Assembly: GCA_037127255.1 (NCBI GenBank)
Contig: JBANSL010000002.1
Coordinates: 7,422,001 to 7,486,000, forward strand
Direction of reading: 5' to 3'
Length of the DNA: 64,000 bases
From: Persicaria tinctoria
Lineage: Eukaryota; Streptophyta; Magnoliopsida; Caryophyllales; Polygonaceae
This document shows positions 44,604 through 57,788 of this stretch, piece by piece. Each line of letters starts with the position of its first letter. The stretch's first letter is position 1. Under the pieces are notes generated by a model. It was not told the origin of the DNA. It was given only the letters and a program-made list of their open reading frames with translations, and did no database searches. Both the position numbers and the translations under genes were made by a program.

Positions 44604-47600
44604 TCACTGTTGATTGTCCAGCCCCTGCCCGGCTTGCGAACTTGCCTGCTGCTTCTGCTTTATCTGCAGAAGGAGATTTGCAGCAAACTGTAAAGTTGAC
44701 TGGTATCGTTGATCCTTGTCCCCCTCACCATCGACTGATTGGCCAACTGCCACAGGTTGATGGTGCTCAGTCTGATTTGGAGGCTCTAATAATGCTTTGC
44801 TACTTCCTGGTACAGCATTTTCAGTATACTGAAGTCCCTGAAACTGGTTCGGGATTGACATAGGATTGTAAGGAAGTTGGCCATCTTGTAAACCATATGA
44901 TGCAGGAGCAGCCACTCCATTTCCCATCCCATAGCCACTCTGAGTATTATTATGAGAAAGTTCCTGTAGATACGGCTGAGCCTGCTGGGCTGACGCACCA
45001 TACTGATGACTTTGGGACCCATCAGGAAGCATGCCAGGTGGCTGAGAGGAAGCAACAACCTGTTGCGGAAGGTTGTATGAGAAGTTGTAAGCTGGATTCT
45101 GGTATTGCCCATTGCCAGGAACGGCTTGCAGAGGATGGCTGCTCATACTTGATATTGATGGATATGTCTGGAAATTAGAGGCAGGATGTGCCTGAGAATT
45201 CATCTGATTTCCGAATTGCATAGATGATTGCCCCATCTGTTCACCAGCATAATGCTGCTGTTGATTCCACGGTTGAGAGGATGATGATGTGTCAAACCCC
45301 AAGGCAGGGTTAGAACCCATCGCCGTGGAGGAACTTAGGTGCACCTGAGGGCTTTGAACAGAAGCCTGAGTATTGCCAGGAAGTAAAGAAGCAAGGGTAG
45401 CAATCAGCTCAGGAGTTAGAGACACCCCAGCTCCCGATGCTGAAACAGAACCCTTGCTTGTGGGATCCTGAGGAACCATCTGTGTCATCGGATTCTCGGT
45501 TGTAGGTTGGAACTGTGTTTTTGCATTTAACATTGAGCCATCATATTCAAACTTATTATGGTCCATGGGCAAAACCTGTTCTTGATGGGAAGATGCATTA
45601 TAATCATAAGGCAGTGGAGGTGGTTGGTCCATATGATGCATCGACGGCAATGGTTGATTAACATGTTGCCCAGAGGGCACATCAGCTGATGCTTGTCTTG
45701 CCAATTTTAGCACTACTCCATACAAACGCTCAGGTCCCATGACATTTAAAACATTTGTCAAGAATTCCGAAGGAGGAACCAAAAACATAGTAGTCCCATC
45801 ATCAAACCTAGCCACACCAGCTCGACTCTTTGAACCAAGATAACGTAAGAATTCGGTATACGAAGCAAAATCTTCTTCGCTATCAGGCAAGAAGAACACA
45901 ATATCAAATCCCGCAGAGTCTGCATAGTGCTTTGCTAGCATGTCAAGCCCTGTCCGCGCTGAGCAATCCACAACTTCAGGGCTGCAAACAAGGATTTACA
46001 TGTCAGACGAAGTGATTTAAGCATAAATGAGCACTAGAGCTAAATAATGTTAATCTTAACTCGAGAAAATATGGAACTGCTAAGACTGAACACTTCACCA
46101 AAGGGTAATATGCAGATACACACCACTTATTAACACAAGTTCCATTAATACTGTTAAAAAAAAGTTCTAAAAATAAGTAACTTTTGGAAATATTAGTCAA
46201 ATGTACAAAATGCAAATCATAGGTAGGATCCATACAAGGTACACAATTTATATTTATATTTTCTATTAAAGCCAAACAGCGGATCATTAAAATTTTATCT
46301 TGCATATTTTAAGGACGGACTCTGTTAACATTTGAAGGAAGGCCTAATAGGTAACCAAATGGCTTATTAGTGCATTTTAGTATTGTGTTTTTATATATAT
46401 ATGTTTGACTAATACTTATTGTGGGGATTCCTTAAGTTAAAATTCCAGCTCCACAGACATGCGCATATGTTTTGGATAAAGCCCAATTGAAGCAAACCTA
46501 GACAACATAGCTGCTTAACTCTATTCTACCTACCACAGGGCTAAAGTAACTACACCTTTTCTTGATGCATAGAATGTTGCATAACATGAACTTTTTAATA
46601 TATCCCCATCAAATGTAAAGGCTTTTACATGGACTTGAATATATGAAATGCATATCTACACTATATTGAGTACACTAGGAACACTTTTATCCACCCGATA
46701 GCCCTAGTTTGGAAATGATCTTTTCTTTTAAAAAAATGGTCTCAAGCACTGTTTACAACATATTAAAATACAAACTACACAGGAAAGTAATAAAGAAATC
46801 AAGCAGCAAAAAAAAATGATTAATGTTAACTACACTTATACCCCTAATTATTACTCTATTTTTTTAAGAAAAAAAAAAAAACTACACTTATACCCCTAAT
46901 TATTACTCTATTTTTTTACTTTCTCGAAAACTACAACTAACATCTACCTAATTATTACAAGGACAATTTTGTAAAGTGGATGACAAAATACCTAAAATGA
47001 CATGTGTTTCTTAACAAGATTTATTTCCTAGAACGACATGTTTTAATTAACGGAGGGAGTATTGTGTATGAAATCCACATCCAAAGATTTACTAAGTATC
47101 TCCAAAATTGGAGGCAGACTAGGGGAACCAAAGTCCAAAATGTTTTGGGATGAACATTACAAGCATTGTCTAGAGAGGTTTAAACCAAGAAAGTTAAATA
47201 AGAAATCAATGTGTCGAGAAATTGGACAGAAAACTTGGGGAAAAAAAATACTTACAGGTGAAAGTCAATTCCTTTCCCAACAGGAATGCAACGGGCATGA
47301 CACACAGTGCTACCACCTTTGGCAATGACTCCTCGCCAGATATGTTCTTTAGCAGGATGGACCTCGATGGGTCCTTTTGGAACTGTCACATCAGCTGGAC
47401 TAAATCGATCACCACCATGATGTGATGCAGTACCATAAGGCCCAAAACCCACAGGAAAGTCATCTCCTTTAACAGGGTAGGGTGAGCTGTTAAATGAAGC
47501 ACCAGCATCTATCCGCGCACGCTTCGATTCCCTTGGAACTTGATTGGCATCAAGCACATCCCACCCACTAGGCTTGTTTGGTGGGCGGCTACCAATAGGG

Positions 47601-50600
47601 GGAGGAAGCAATCCTGGAGGAGAAGACAACCGCCTTCTGTTAGAACCAACAGGACTGCCAAAATCATGTTGATTATGGATCATCGAAGGATCATTGAACT
47701 CTGGTGTGGGAAGCAATCCCTCATAACCGCCTCTAGGCCCAAAAGGCCTGTGAACACCTGGCCCAAGTGCTCCGGGTGGAGGGCCACCAAAGAAATTGTT
47801 TGGTCCCATAAGATTGTTGTGTGCAATTACATCCAAAGCTGGATCATTCATAAGCATGTCAGGCCTTGGTCCTTGAAACCCGTGATGGGGATCCGGCAAA
47901 TCTTTGAAAGCCATGTCATTGCTAGAGAACATAATAGTTATCCTTGGATCATTAAAAAGTTTCCCTTGCAAGTTATCTTTGGCATTTCTTGCTTCCTCTA
48001 CGCTTCTAAACTCAACAAATGAATAATGCCTCGAGGGAAAACACCTGACACCCTCAATTTCACCAAACAAGATCATAGCATTGTAAAGCATCTTTTCATC
48101 AATGATTACTGAAGGAGGATAGCCAACCCATAAGACCCTGCTTGGCTGCCCCTCTTTCCGACCAATAGGAGGTTGAGATGGCTGTTACAAATGATCAACA
48201 AGTTAGAATGAAAATTGGCAGAACTTAACAAGAGGGATTTAAGCCATCACCGCATGAAGTCATGAACATCTTAAGATTATACCACACAATTAATACTGCC
48301 AACACAATACATATAATAAAAACAAAATTATAACAAATCAAATAAAGTTGTCATTATATTTCACATATGACAGGTCTCCATTGCGTTCTGCAATCTAAAA
48401 TACCTGTTGCCTTTTTTGACCAGAATAGATAGCCTCTGGATGCAGTCGCATTGGATCTTGTGAAAACCATGATGGATCTGGACCACCCATGCGTCTAAAC
48501 TGCATATCCCTTGGATCGTGAAAATCAAACTGTTCCTGTTATGTAGAGTACCCATAAAAATTACACTTTGTCAAAAACTAACATGGTGGCATAGAAACTC
48601 TGAAAGAAAGAAAACGAGAAAGTGTGACCAAACTATCAGAAAGGGGCAGACAGGAAAAAGGATACTGACTTGATTCATACGAAAAATATCACTACAGGAC
48701 AACTACATTGTAATTTATTGGCTTATAGTTAAATTTGACAAAGCAACATGCAACAGAATATCTCCAGGTTATATACATTTAAACGCAGCAGATATCAAAT
48801 TGACCGTGATAAGCACACTAATATTACCAGGAACAGAACTCAAAAATCAAAATGGAACAGATGAACCAACTTCATGGTGATTAACTCACCTTTCTTCCAG
48901 GTTGAGACCTTAAGTAATCAACACGTAGATTTTCACCACCAATTTGTTTTCCATTTAAACTTTTCAAAGCTGCAGAAGCATCCTCTAATTTGACATATTC
49001 AACTAATGCAGTATTTCGATCTTTGAGGAATTTATATTCCTGTATCTTCCCAAACCGTGCAAATTCTTCCTCTAGCTGTTCCTTGGTCACAGAAGCATTA
49101 ATTCCACCAACCCACAAGTGTTTTGACGGTTTAGCCTGTCAAATAAATGCCAAAAGGTCAAAAATGCATGTCCATGATTATCTTAGTTCCCAGCTAATAA
49201 ATCAAAAGCAATGATCTACAATTATGCATATTGTGAAGTTCATGTTGCGATAAATATATACAGGACTTAGTGACTGCCCAATCAGATAGAACAAAAAATA
49301 CTCTTTATCATTACAACGTGGAAAGAAAAATCCAGAATTAAGAATGCAGTCAACTTAATCATAGCAATCACACCGCTACTTGACTTAATTAGCATAGGTC
49401 ATCTCTTACTTGATTTAATTAGCATTATCACATTAATCACCTGAATCAATCAGCTGCAGATTAAAATTTATCAGCCAACCCATCATGTTCACTATGATTG
49501 ATGCTAAATGTATCAATCAGAATCTACAGAGATGTTGGGGGATACAGTATCATGATTTAGAATAATAAACCCAAGCACGATCCATTTATGATGCTACATG
49601 TATCATTTCAGGTTTTAACATTTAAAGTTGCAGCTTGTTAAATGTTAACCATGGAGTTTAGATTTCCCTTTGGCTACTTTACATCTTCCCCTTCTCCCAT
49701 TGCATTCCATACTTAAGTACCCCATTACTCATCTCTTACCACTCAGTATATCTTGTCACATAAAAGCTACATTTTCTACTCCAATCCTATGAAGAATTCT
49801 GAAGTCCCAATGCACGGTAAACAGGAGTTTAAATCAATTCAGATGGTATTATCACTTCCAAATGGTATAGTCCAATATCTCAATTAAAAAAAAATTGAAG
49901 AACTAGAAAGTTAAACAGTAAACTAAATGTGAACTAAGGTGCATCTTCATCCCAGCAGGAATTATATGTCATTAATCTGCAACTTCTCTGCTGAATATCA
50001 TTGTTTACCTTTTTTATTTGCTAAGTTACACTACTTCACACCACAACCATTTCCATAAGTAGATGTTTAGGTTAGATTTGGACAGATGACTCTTGGACCT
50101 AAACAGTATAGTATTGCTGCAAACCTTTCAGGAAACTGTCTAACATTGTAGCCCCTTGAATGATGCACACATAGGGTCACATTGACGTTTATCTGATTTG
50201 ATGACGAAAGATTGATCAACAAACACAAAACAAAGAGTGCGATGCCATACACTAGCACAGTCCTTTTGAGTTTAGAAGGTAAAGACAGTAAACTTATTTT
50301 CATGTGCTTCTACGGAATCTGCAGTGCAGAATGCCACAAAAAAAAAAAAGTATACAAAAATTGGTCATTGTGGCAAGGAGCATCTAAGTCTCCAACAATC
50401 AAATTACATAGGTTTAGAAGAAATTTGAAATCGCTTAGGATTTTCAGGAACATCTAATTGGCTACTTGAAGGAATATGAATTGATAGTTCAAAAGCATGT
50501 TCACAAGAAAGGTAGTTTTATGCACAAAGAGTTTGAAAGTGAGTTTCCTGTAATGTTTTCGCAACGTATATAGGGCAGTTAGCATCTTCGTTTCATAGCC

Positions 50601-52317
50601 TCTTCATATCTTGCTACAAAATGCTTTACAAGAACTTTGTGACAACGATAAACATTGCTTTTAATGTAATTTGAAAGAAGGTAATGATCTTACAGCATCA
50701 AAAAAACCTGTGCACCTAGAGCTCTCAAATGAGTTTCAAGCGATGATTTTGCATATAATATAGGCAAGCTATCGAGCGAGTTTATTTTGCAATGAAATTG
50801 GAGCACTTTGCATTCTGCTTTATTTTTCCTTGAATATCTTGTTATGTCACACTCTCCACTCCCACCATATTCTAATAGAATAGAAGTTATCCTTCCATCC
50901 AAAGGTTCTATGAAAACAACAGCTTAGGACTTCTACTAAAATCAGGGGCCTCAAAATTTTGGATTGGTTGGTTGGTTGCCGTGAGTAAATTTTCCTTTTG
51001 TGTAGAAGAATAAACCAGAATAATCAAAGGTATGCGAGTAGCAACATAGCTATAACCAAGAAGCAAATCAAAGGTATGCGGGTAGTAGCAACATGGCAAT
51101 AACCAAGTCGCATGGATTTACAGGTAGATACCATTTCATCACAGCAAAGTAACAATAGGATATTTCAAAGAAAAAATCAACTCCATTTGCCTAGACTCAC
51201 TGGATTTGAAAATTGTATCAAATTTGCACTATAACAGTGTTAACGAGTTCAGCATCTATTATGCTCAGAAAAAAGTGGTTGGCCCTGCCTTTGATCACAT
51301 TTCAACACAATCACTTCAATTAATCCATTCTATACCTTGGAAGGTTCTCACAGAAGCAATACACTTTTCATGTTATTGCTGAACTGATATGCAGTTAAGA
51401 CATTCAAATTTGTCCAATTTTGCTCAATATTAGTTTGAAGACAATGTGTATGAAAGCTAATTCTGAATCGAATTGAAATGCCTCCAAGACGGAGCACTGA
51501 TAGTAGGAACTAGCAACAGTAACATAATGAACTCATGGGTATATAGATTTCGCCAGACCTACAAATGCATGCTGACAGCTAACCGAATTGGCATAGGAAC
51601 ACACTTATTCTTACACTTTAAATTTGTCAAAATCTGTAATGCACTCAAGGAGGTTTATAATATTCTTCGTTCTGCAAAATTGCCCAACTAGATGATCGAA
51701 TTAATAACGGAAACCAACCAAACCTAAGCGATCTATGGTGAATGCCAGTATTGAGGGGATTTCTTCGCAAATCCTGAATTTCTGGGGTAGATCGCCAAAC
51801 CAAGGGTGTTTAGTCTATTCATTGCACCGAATTAGAGCAATTCAAACCACGGCAAGATGGTTCCCAGACCTAAAACGAAAATAGAGGCGAATCTACTATT
51901 GACGAAATCATCATGAATACTAAACTGCAATTGCAATTCAAATACAAAGTGCCAACAATCAACGAGATAAAAACAGCAACTGATACATAAAAAGCATATT
52001 GAGATGACGGGATCAGAACAAACCGGTTTTGCAAACTCAATTTTAATGGGGTTCCCCTTAATCACAAATCCCTGGAGATCAGCCTTGGCAGCCTTGGCAC
52101 TGTCAGCGTGCTTAAAGTACGCAAAAGCGAAGTTCCTTGAAGAGTAAGATGTGAGATCCTCGATGTGCCCATACTTGGCCAGAACTTCCATCAAATCCGA
52201 CTCGGTAACGTTGGGCGACAGGTTACCTATCCACAGATTGCTGGAGACAGCATCGGAGTCCTCGCCTCCAGGGCCACCTCCACCCCCCGGCTTCGCTGGC
52301 CTGCCACCGATCGGCAT
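44604..52317 (-). CDS. FPA: Flowering time control protein FPA (three RRMs and SPOC), five exons
   Basis: The exons in transcript order are 52317-52024, 49135-48890, 48535-48404, 48181-47256 and 45981-44604, giving 991 aa. The junctions [32 protein letters not shown] and GIDFHL/PEVVDCS are in frame. RRM1 is at about residues 26-97 ([14 protein letters not shown]), RRM2 at about 103-175 ([14 protein letters not shown]) and RRM3 at about 240-312 ([14 protein letters not shown]). The SPOC domain is at about 500-630 ([10 protein letters not shown] through LYGVVLKL). A Gln/Pro/Ser-rich tail ends with [12 protein letters not shown]. Family knowledge: FPA is a spen-family nuclear protein that controls alternative polyadenylation, promotes flowering by lowering FLC, and limits its own expression through a poly(A) site inside intron 1. 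Here intron 1 is 2.9 kb, which suits that mode. The protein is longer than the 901-aa Arabidopsis FPA, mainly in the linker and tail. Confidence 0.95.
45982..47255 (-). other. Intron 4 of FPA
   Basis: This 1.27-kb intron splits the SPOC domain. It contains a CGGAGGGAG MITE terminus (47051-47059) and a tandem duplication at 46828-46918, so a transposon fragment lies in the intron. Confidence 0.8.
46828..46918 (+). repeat. ~52-bp tandem duplication inside FPA intron 4
   Basis: The phrase AACTACACTTATACCCCTAA ... ATTTTTTTA occurs twice, separated by a poly(A) run. The two copies are almost identical. Confidence 0.8.
49136..52023 (-). other. Intron 1 of FPA, 2.9 kb
   Basis: The intron runs from the CCG|GTTTGT donor to the GACAG|GCTAAA acceptor. 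It is AT-rich with no protein-coding frame of note. In Arabidopsis this intron holds the proximal poly(A) sites used for FPA autoregulation. I did not identify a specific poly(A) site here. Confidence 0.75.
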
Positions 52318-52739
52318 CCTCCAATTCGCTCACAACGAAAAACCCTAGAAATCGGGGGCCGAACGTGGAGACGAGAAAGATCAGGCGGCGGATGGAATTG
52401 ATGATTGGATTCGCCTCGAACTCTTCGACGGAGCGAGAACCGAATGAATTAGGGATTGCTGTACGATGAAAACTCGGATCGCTTGCAAATTCACCACCAA
52501 TTGAACCCTAGAAAGGGGAACGTTAAGAAAACCTAGCGGAAATATATTAGGATTGAGTTTCGGGAAGGTTCGAAATTACATAATTGGGCCGCACTCGGGC
52601 CTTCTTAATGGACCGATCCGGGCCTTCGAATGCGCCGTCCTTCATTACAATGGATTTAGTTATCTTCTACGTATTATTTTATTACAGATAATTACAAAAA
52701 AATGTTTTTTTCTATCCTACCCAATGAGTCAATGACATA

Positions 52740-53420
52740 TAGGGCTGAAAATAACACGTGGGTACCCGCTCCACCCTCTTTACCCGCATTAATTTTACGG
52801 GTTAAAACCCGTAAAAAAGTGGGTGACGGATGGAGCGGGGGATGGATGGATTATGGGTGAAGATTTTTCACCCATAACCCACCCATTAACCCGCCCTGCA
52901 AACCCGCCCCGCAAACCCGCATAAAATCCTTAAATTTACATATGTAATGTGTGTGATTTTACTATTTTACCTTATTCAAGTTTAACTTCTACAAACTCTA
53001 ATCCTTGATTAGTGCTTTGCCTACCAAATTTCAATTAGAATGGATATGGTCTCGGCTTGCTCTTTCACGTTATAGCAAGGGATATACTGGATTAGTATAC
53101 GATTAGTATAGAGATATATACCCTTCCACTTTCAAATTTCAATGAGCTCGTCATTTTAGTGTTTTGCCGACCAAAAATATAAATATATAAACTCACCCCT
53201 TTGTAATTTGAGTTAGAACTGGACTATTAGCTATGTATGTTGATTTGATTTTTTAATTTGTTTCACCCATTGGGTACCCGCTCCACCCGCATCACCCGCG
53301 CGGGTCGGATGCGGGTGAAAAGGTTTGCGGGTGATAGATGGAGCGGGTGAAGTTTTTTACTCGCGGGGTGGGTGATGGAGTGGCTTCATCCACCCATAAC
53401 CCGCCCCATTTCCACCCCTA
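52740..53420. mobile_element. hAT-type non-autonomous element, 681 bp
   Basis: The eight-base duplication ATGACATA flanks the element (52732-52739 and 53421-53428). The termini TAGGGCTGAAAAT and ATTTCCACCCCTA are inverted copies of the hAT TAGGGGTG type. Subterminal arms are packed with GGGTACCCGCTCCACCC and CACCCGC-type motifs in both orientations. It is non-coding. It lies just upstream of FPA, about 400 bases from the FPA start codon. Confidence 0.85.
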
Positions 53421-53531
53421 ATGACATAGGATGACAATTTGAAAATTGAAAATGTTTTTTTTAATTTTAACTAGTTTAGTTTTTCTTTTAATAAGATTTT
53501 TATATTTATGGTCGATTTTTTATTGGACTCA

Positions 53532-54034
53532 TGTTGAAAGTGCGCCAGTGTGAGTTATGATTGGTCGGAGGTCGTAGTAGTGTGTTTATGACGACTCCGT
53601 TTTCCAAGAGACAATTTCTTAGAGTCTTGTCTTCACTATTCACGCGAGTTATATTCCTACTTATCATCGTCCAATGATTTCGTCTTTACGGTACTTGACT
53701 TGGTCATCGTTTGCATCTTCAAATTGAAGGATTTGGTTTGGTCTTTGATAGGGCTAAAGTAAGCACGTAAGGAACTTAGGGTCACAAATGTCTTTTACCA
53801 GGTAACATTTAATTCGATCCTAATTTTCATTATGTATATGTGCAACGAGCTAGGGTTGTGGGGAGGCTTTTTTTACCGTCGAACAAATATGACTTGAGCG
53901 TTGGAGTGTCCTCTGGGGGAGGTTAGCCCCGCCCAACCTTGTGTGTCAATGATTTGTAAATTCTTGATCGATCCACGTTCGTGAGGAAGCTTGATGCGGA
54001 TTTTGTGCATCACATTTGGCGCCGTTTGTGAGAA
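53532..54034 (+). repeat. Ty3/gypsy LTR end and primer-binding site
   Basis: A stretch beginning TGTTGAAAGTG and ending GTGCATCACA (about 480 bp) is followed by TTTGGCGCCGTTTGTGAGAA. TGGCGCCGTTTGTG resembles the PBS used by many plant Ty3/gypsy elements. No internal domain follows, so only an LTR-PBS junction of a dead element is left. The left LTR edge is a guess. Confidence 0.5.
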
Positions 54035-54142
54035 TTTGATCGAAAAGCACACCATCATCGAAATTCCCAATGAACCGAGCCAGGGCCGGACTTGACATTT
54101 TTAATGCCTGAGGCGAGATTTCAAAACGAGGCCCTCTACTAT

Positions 54143-54297
54143 TTTTCGATAATTACAAAGCGAACATCAAACTAAAGTCCCTAAATCCCTCCTAATGTTA
54201 GAACGTGACCAGCAAGGGGAGATTTTCGGTAATTACAAAGCGAACATCAAACTAAAGTCACTAAATCCTAATGTTAGAACGTGACCAGCAAGGGGAG
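54143..54297 (+). repeat. ~78-bp direct tandem duplication
   Basis: Two units (54143-54222 and 54223-54297) share TTACAAAGCGAACATCAAAC and TTAGAACGTGACCAGCAAGG. The second unit lacks a few bases. It follows an element-like GGGCCGGACTTGACA / GCCTGAGGCGAG segment at 54084-54115. Confidence 0.8.
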
Positions 54298-54299
54298 CA

Positions 54300-55755
54300 C
54301 GCAACAACTAGGGGAGCAATAACACTCAGCAGCTAGCGAGCAGCAGCCAACACGCAGTAGCCAGCAAGACCGAGCCTGATCGAAAAATCAAAATCATAAA
54401 TTAGAACTCTATCATATTGCAAAAATCAAAATCATCACTGGATAAATTTTTTTTAATCAAAGATCGGGAATGATTTTCGATATAAAATCCATTTCGAATT
54501 ATGACCATCAAAATTAAGTGATGATTTTTGCAATTGAAATCAAACAGCAACAACAACTAAACGACAATGAATTCCATTGAAATCAAACGAGTCAAACAAG
54601 CAACAACGACAGCAAACAAAATTGAATTCAAAATTCGACAACTCACAGACAGCAACACTTTAGACGGATGTTTTTTTGTAATTGTAATTACCCTCTCCTA
54701 TTGCAAAAAAGTGAGATCGAATCATCGAAAACCCTAACCTATTGAATTAAAATCAAAGTTCAAACAACAAACACACCGTTAGACGTTGGCGACCTCGGAC
54801 TCTCGGAGAATCGGTGAGGGTGGCAACCTAAGCAGTAGGCAATAGAATCGGCAGACGACGGCGAGAGTGGCAACCTCGGAGGCTTGGAGAATCCACGTGC
54901 AGAAAACAAAGGGGTGCGTGAATTTTTTTTTTAGGGATGGGGTGCGTGAAATTGGTTTGATTGGATTTGGGCCATTTGGGGAATAGGTGTGACAACCTTT
55001 ATTCCTACCGTTTAGTCGTTTACTCCTTTATTTACTTTAGTTGTATATATGGGCATTGGGCTTGGGCCCCCTACCGAGATTGGGCCTGAACCGAGCAAGG
55101 TGAAAATCGACTATTAGGGCTACATAACTCAATCGAAAGGAGAGGCTCAATTTGGGTCCAAGAATCGCTGGTGTCAGCTCGTTGCTGTGGCCAGGGGCAA
55201 GGTGTTTCACCTCGCTCGCCGTCGTAAGACCCTGTGATCTTCATCGCCTCTCGCCCCTCCCTTTTCATTCCAGATCTGTCTCCTCCAAAACTTCAGATCT
55301 CTCATCCTCCTCTCATCCACTCTTGTCCTAACCTAACCTATTCGCCCCCTTGCCTTCCAACCACGGAGAACGACGTTGTCAGACCATCATGGAGAACAAC
55401 GTCGGTGGAGACTCCAATCTCGCAAAGCCTTTCCGTTCGTCGCCGACAAGGTGGTGACGATGTTCGCCGGTGTCGCACCTCTAGTCCAGCCTCATTGCCA
55501 GTGCAAATCGACCCAGGTGGCTTCGAAAGGCGGGCTGCTCATGTAAATCTGAACCCGAGAACACGCCGACGTCGATGGAGGAGGCCAAGGCACCCGAATT
55601 CGCCGATAAGGGTCCTTTGTCACCGTCGAGGTCGAAGCAGGACAGTGACCGCACGAGCCAAGGGTGAATTCCATCGCCGTCGCCGCCCTCTATAGAAGAT
55701 GCAAATGTATGTGATCATTTTTTCATAACTGCCAATTCAATTGATTATGCACTTA
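54300..55755. other. Unassigned repeat-like region
   Basis: No gene is supported. An Arg/Pro-rich open frame at 55234-55695 has unnatural composition and no family match. It lies in a GC-rich block between repeats and is probably not a protein gene. Simple CAACAA-type runs occur near 54545-54620. Confidence 0.35.
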
Positions 55756-56491
55756 GGGCGTGTTTTCTCGCGCGTGGCTTTTAAATGGGTGGAGATTAAT
55801 TTTACGGGGTTGAGAGGGTGAAGATATATTTTATGGGGTGGAAAGGGTGGGGATTAATTTCGCAAAGTATCTCATACGGTGTTTAGTTCATTGAGGATTA
55901 TTTATTGAGCCATTCCGGTGAAATGTCAATATTACCCTCATCTTTCATATACTGCATTGGCATAGCGCCCCTCCGTCCTCTTCCCCATTGGAGGATCATT
56001 TCACACAGCAAAAAACAGACGCTTGAACTTGAAAGACTCAAATCTTCAGAGGGAAATTGAAGTTGTCCTTCCAATCTATCGTGCGATTCGAGGGCTCATG
56101 AAATTCCTATATGTGAATTGTTGTAAATCTCTCAACCTACCAAAACGTCTGATTCGACGGTGACACCCTGACTACGGAAACCGGAGCGGAACCACCTGAG
56201 ACCGTCGAGTTATGCGCAAGGCTTGTGTGGACTGAACAAAGAAGAACCCGATGAAGGACCCGAAGCTTCACATATAGAAGTCATAGTCGAAGCTTCTCTG
56301 CAAATCGAGAAAATGAAGACAACAGCCAGCCCATTTCGACCCACAACATCCCACATTCGAGAGGGGATAAGGTCACCGGAGTTTCGAAGGAGCCTCGATG
56401 CTCTGTTTGGCTGTTGGAGGAAGATTGAAAATGGCAGGGGGTAATTTGGCAACCTTAAGGTGAGCAAAACTCATGACTGCTCATGCTCTAA

Positions 56492-57788
56492 GGCTAACTC
56501 CAATGGCACGGTGCAAATGCTCAAATATGCACATTTTGATGCAAATTGTGCTCCAATGGTCACTTTTGAGTGTTTAAAATGTGCACATTTGCACACAAAG
56601 TGCTCAAATATAAGCACATCACCTCTCCCATGTGCAAAAACTTTTTATCACTTTTCAATAAAGTAAAGTCATTTATATTGGTTGTTTTTTATTGTTTTCT
56701 TTTCCTTTTTTAATTTAATCATATTTATTTAGAGATAGGTTTGTATAAAATGCACATTTAACCAATGGAGTAAAACATCAAAAAGTGATATGCATTTTTA
56801 AGCACTTTGTGCAAATATGTACATTTGCACACTTAGGCCGTGTTTGGCAACGGGATGGGAGTAGGTGGACGAGGATGGAATTTTGGGGATGGAAGGGATG
56901 GGGATGGAATGTCGGGGTGGACGAGGTGAAATTTTTAATCCAGTTTAATCCTGTTCGTGTTTGGTTTTGGTTTAAAGTTTATGGGATGGATGACACTGAC
57001 AAAGACAAATTTGCCCCCACTTATTGACATGAAAGGACAAAATTACCCCTCCAAAATACCCCTCAATTGAAAACCCCATCTTCTTCCCCATCGTCGTTCT
57101 TCGTTTGTTCTGGAAAAATGGAGGCTTTGCTTTTCAAAACCTCCCCCTCTTTCTCCCCTTCCTCCTCTTCCTCTCTCTTCAATTCTTGTTCGAAATGGCT
57201 CCCCAGATTTTCCGTCGGCGCCAATTTCAACTCCAACGGCTACGCGCTTCACAATTTGACCTCCCTCGCCCCCTTCACCAACTTCCGGTTGCTTCAGATT
57301 TCAACCGCTGTTGCTAGGCATTGGAGGGGCCGGAGTAGAGGTAGGCGCGGCCAGTGGTGACGAAGATGTCGGCGCCGACCATGCCGAGGCCGACGAGGTC
57401 GTACCAGCGGGGGGGGGGGGGGGGGGGGGGGAACGGGAGAGGAAGCGGGTGGTCTCGTCGAAGGAGGAAGGGGTGCTCTAGGAGTCCATGGCGGCGAGGG
57501 TTTAGGGGAACTCTCTGAGAGGGTTGCCGGAGAGATCGAGAAGCATTGAGCAGTGGAAAGTGAAATCGGGGGCAAATATGGGACAATCCCCTTCCCGTCC
57601 CGTTCATCCTCCTTGAATCAGGTGGATCTCTCACCCCCTCTCACCCCCCGCATCCCCACATTTGCATCCCGCTCCACCCCCTCGCATCCCCTGCCAAACG
57701 CGTCGGCGCGCCTCCCGAAAACCCACCCCCATCCCCGGCACCCCCTCCCATCCCCTGCCAAACACGACCTTAACCATTGAAGTTAGTC
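56492..57788. mobile_element. Middle Harbinger-like MITE B (interrupted)
   Basis: The termini GGCTAACTCCAATGG and CCATTGAAGTTAGTC are inverted copies. TAA flanks both sides (56489-56491 and 57789-57791). The arms are rich in TGCACATTTTG / GTGCAAAT phrases. Without insert C it is about 360 bp. A related worn fragment (ACTCACAATGGTGGTGTGC) starts near 59396. Confidence 0.75.
56836..57769. mobile_element. Inner PIF/Harbinger-like element C, 934 bp
   Basis: The termini GGCCGTGTTTGGCAACGGGA and, inverted, GGTCGTGTTTGGCAGGGGA are followed in both arms by TGGGAG. TTA flanks both sides (56833-56835 and 57770-57772). The core (57060-57560) is GC- and codon-rich. One strand reads SSFDETTRFLSR then YDLVGLGMVGADIFVTTGRA, and the other has a Ser/Phe-rich frame from an ATG at 57118, so it may contain captured gene pieces. 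A run of 23 G lies at 57409-57431. Confidence 0.75.

Noticed and set aside
55234..55695. 153-codon Arg/Pro-rich frame
   Set aside because: Composition is typical of GC-rich non-coding DNA, no family is recognised, and it lies between transposons.
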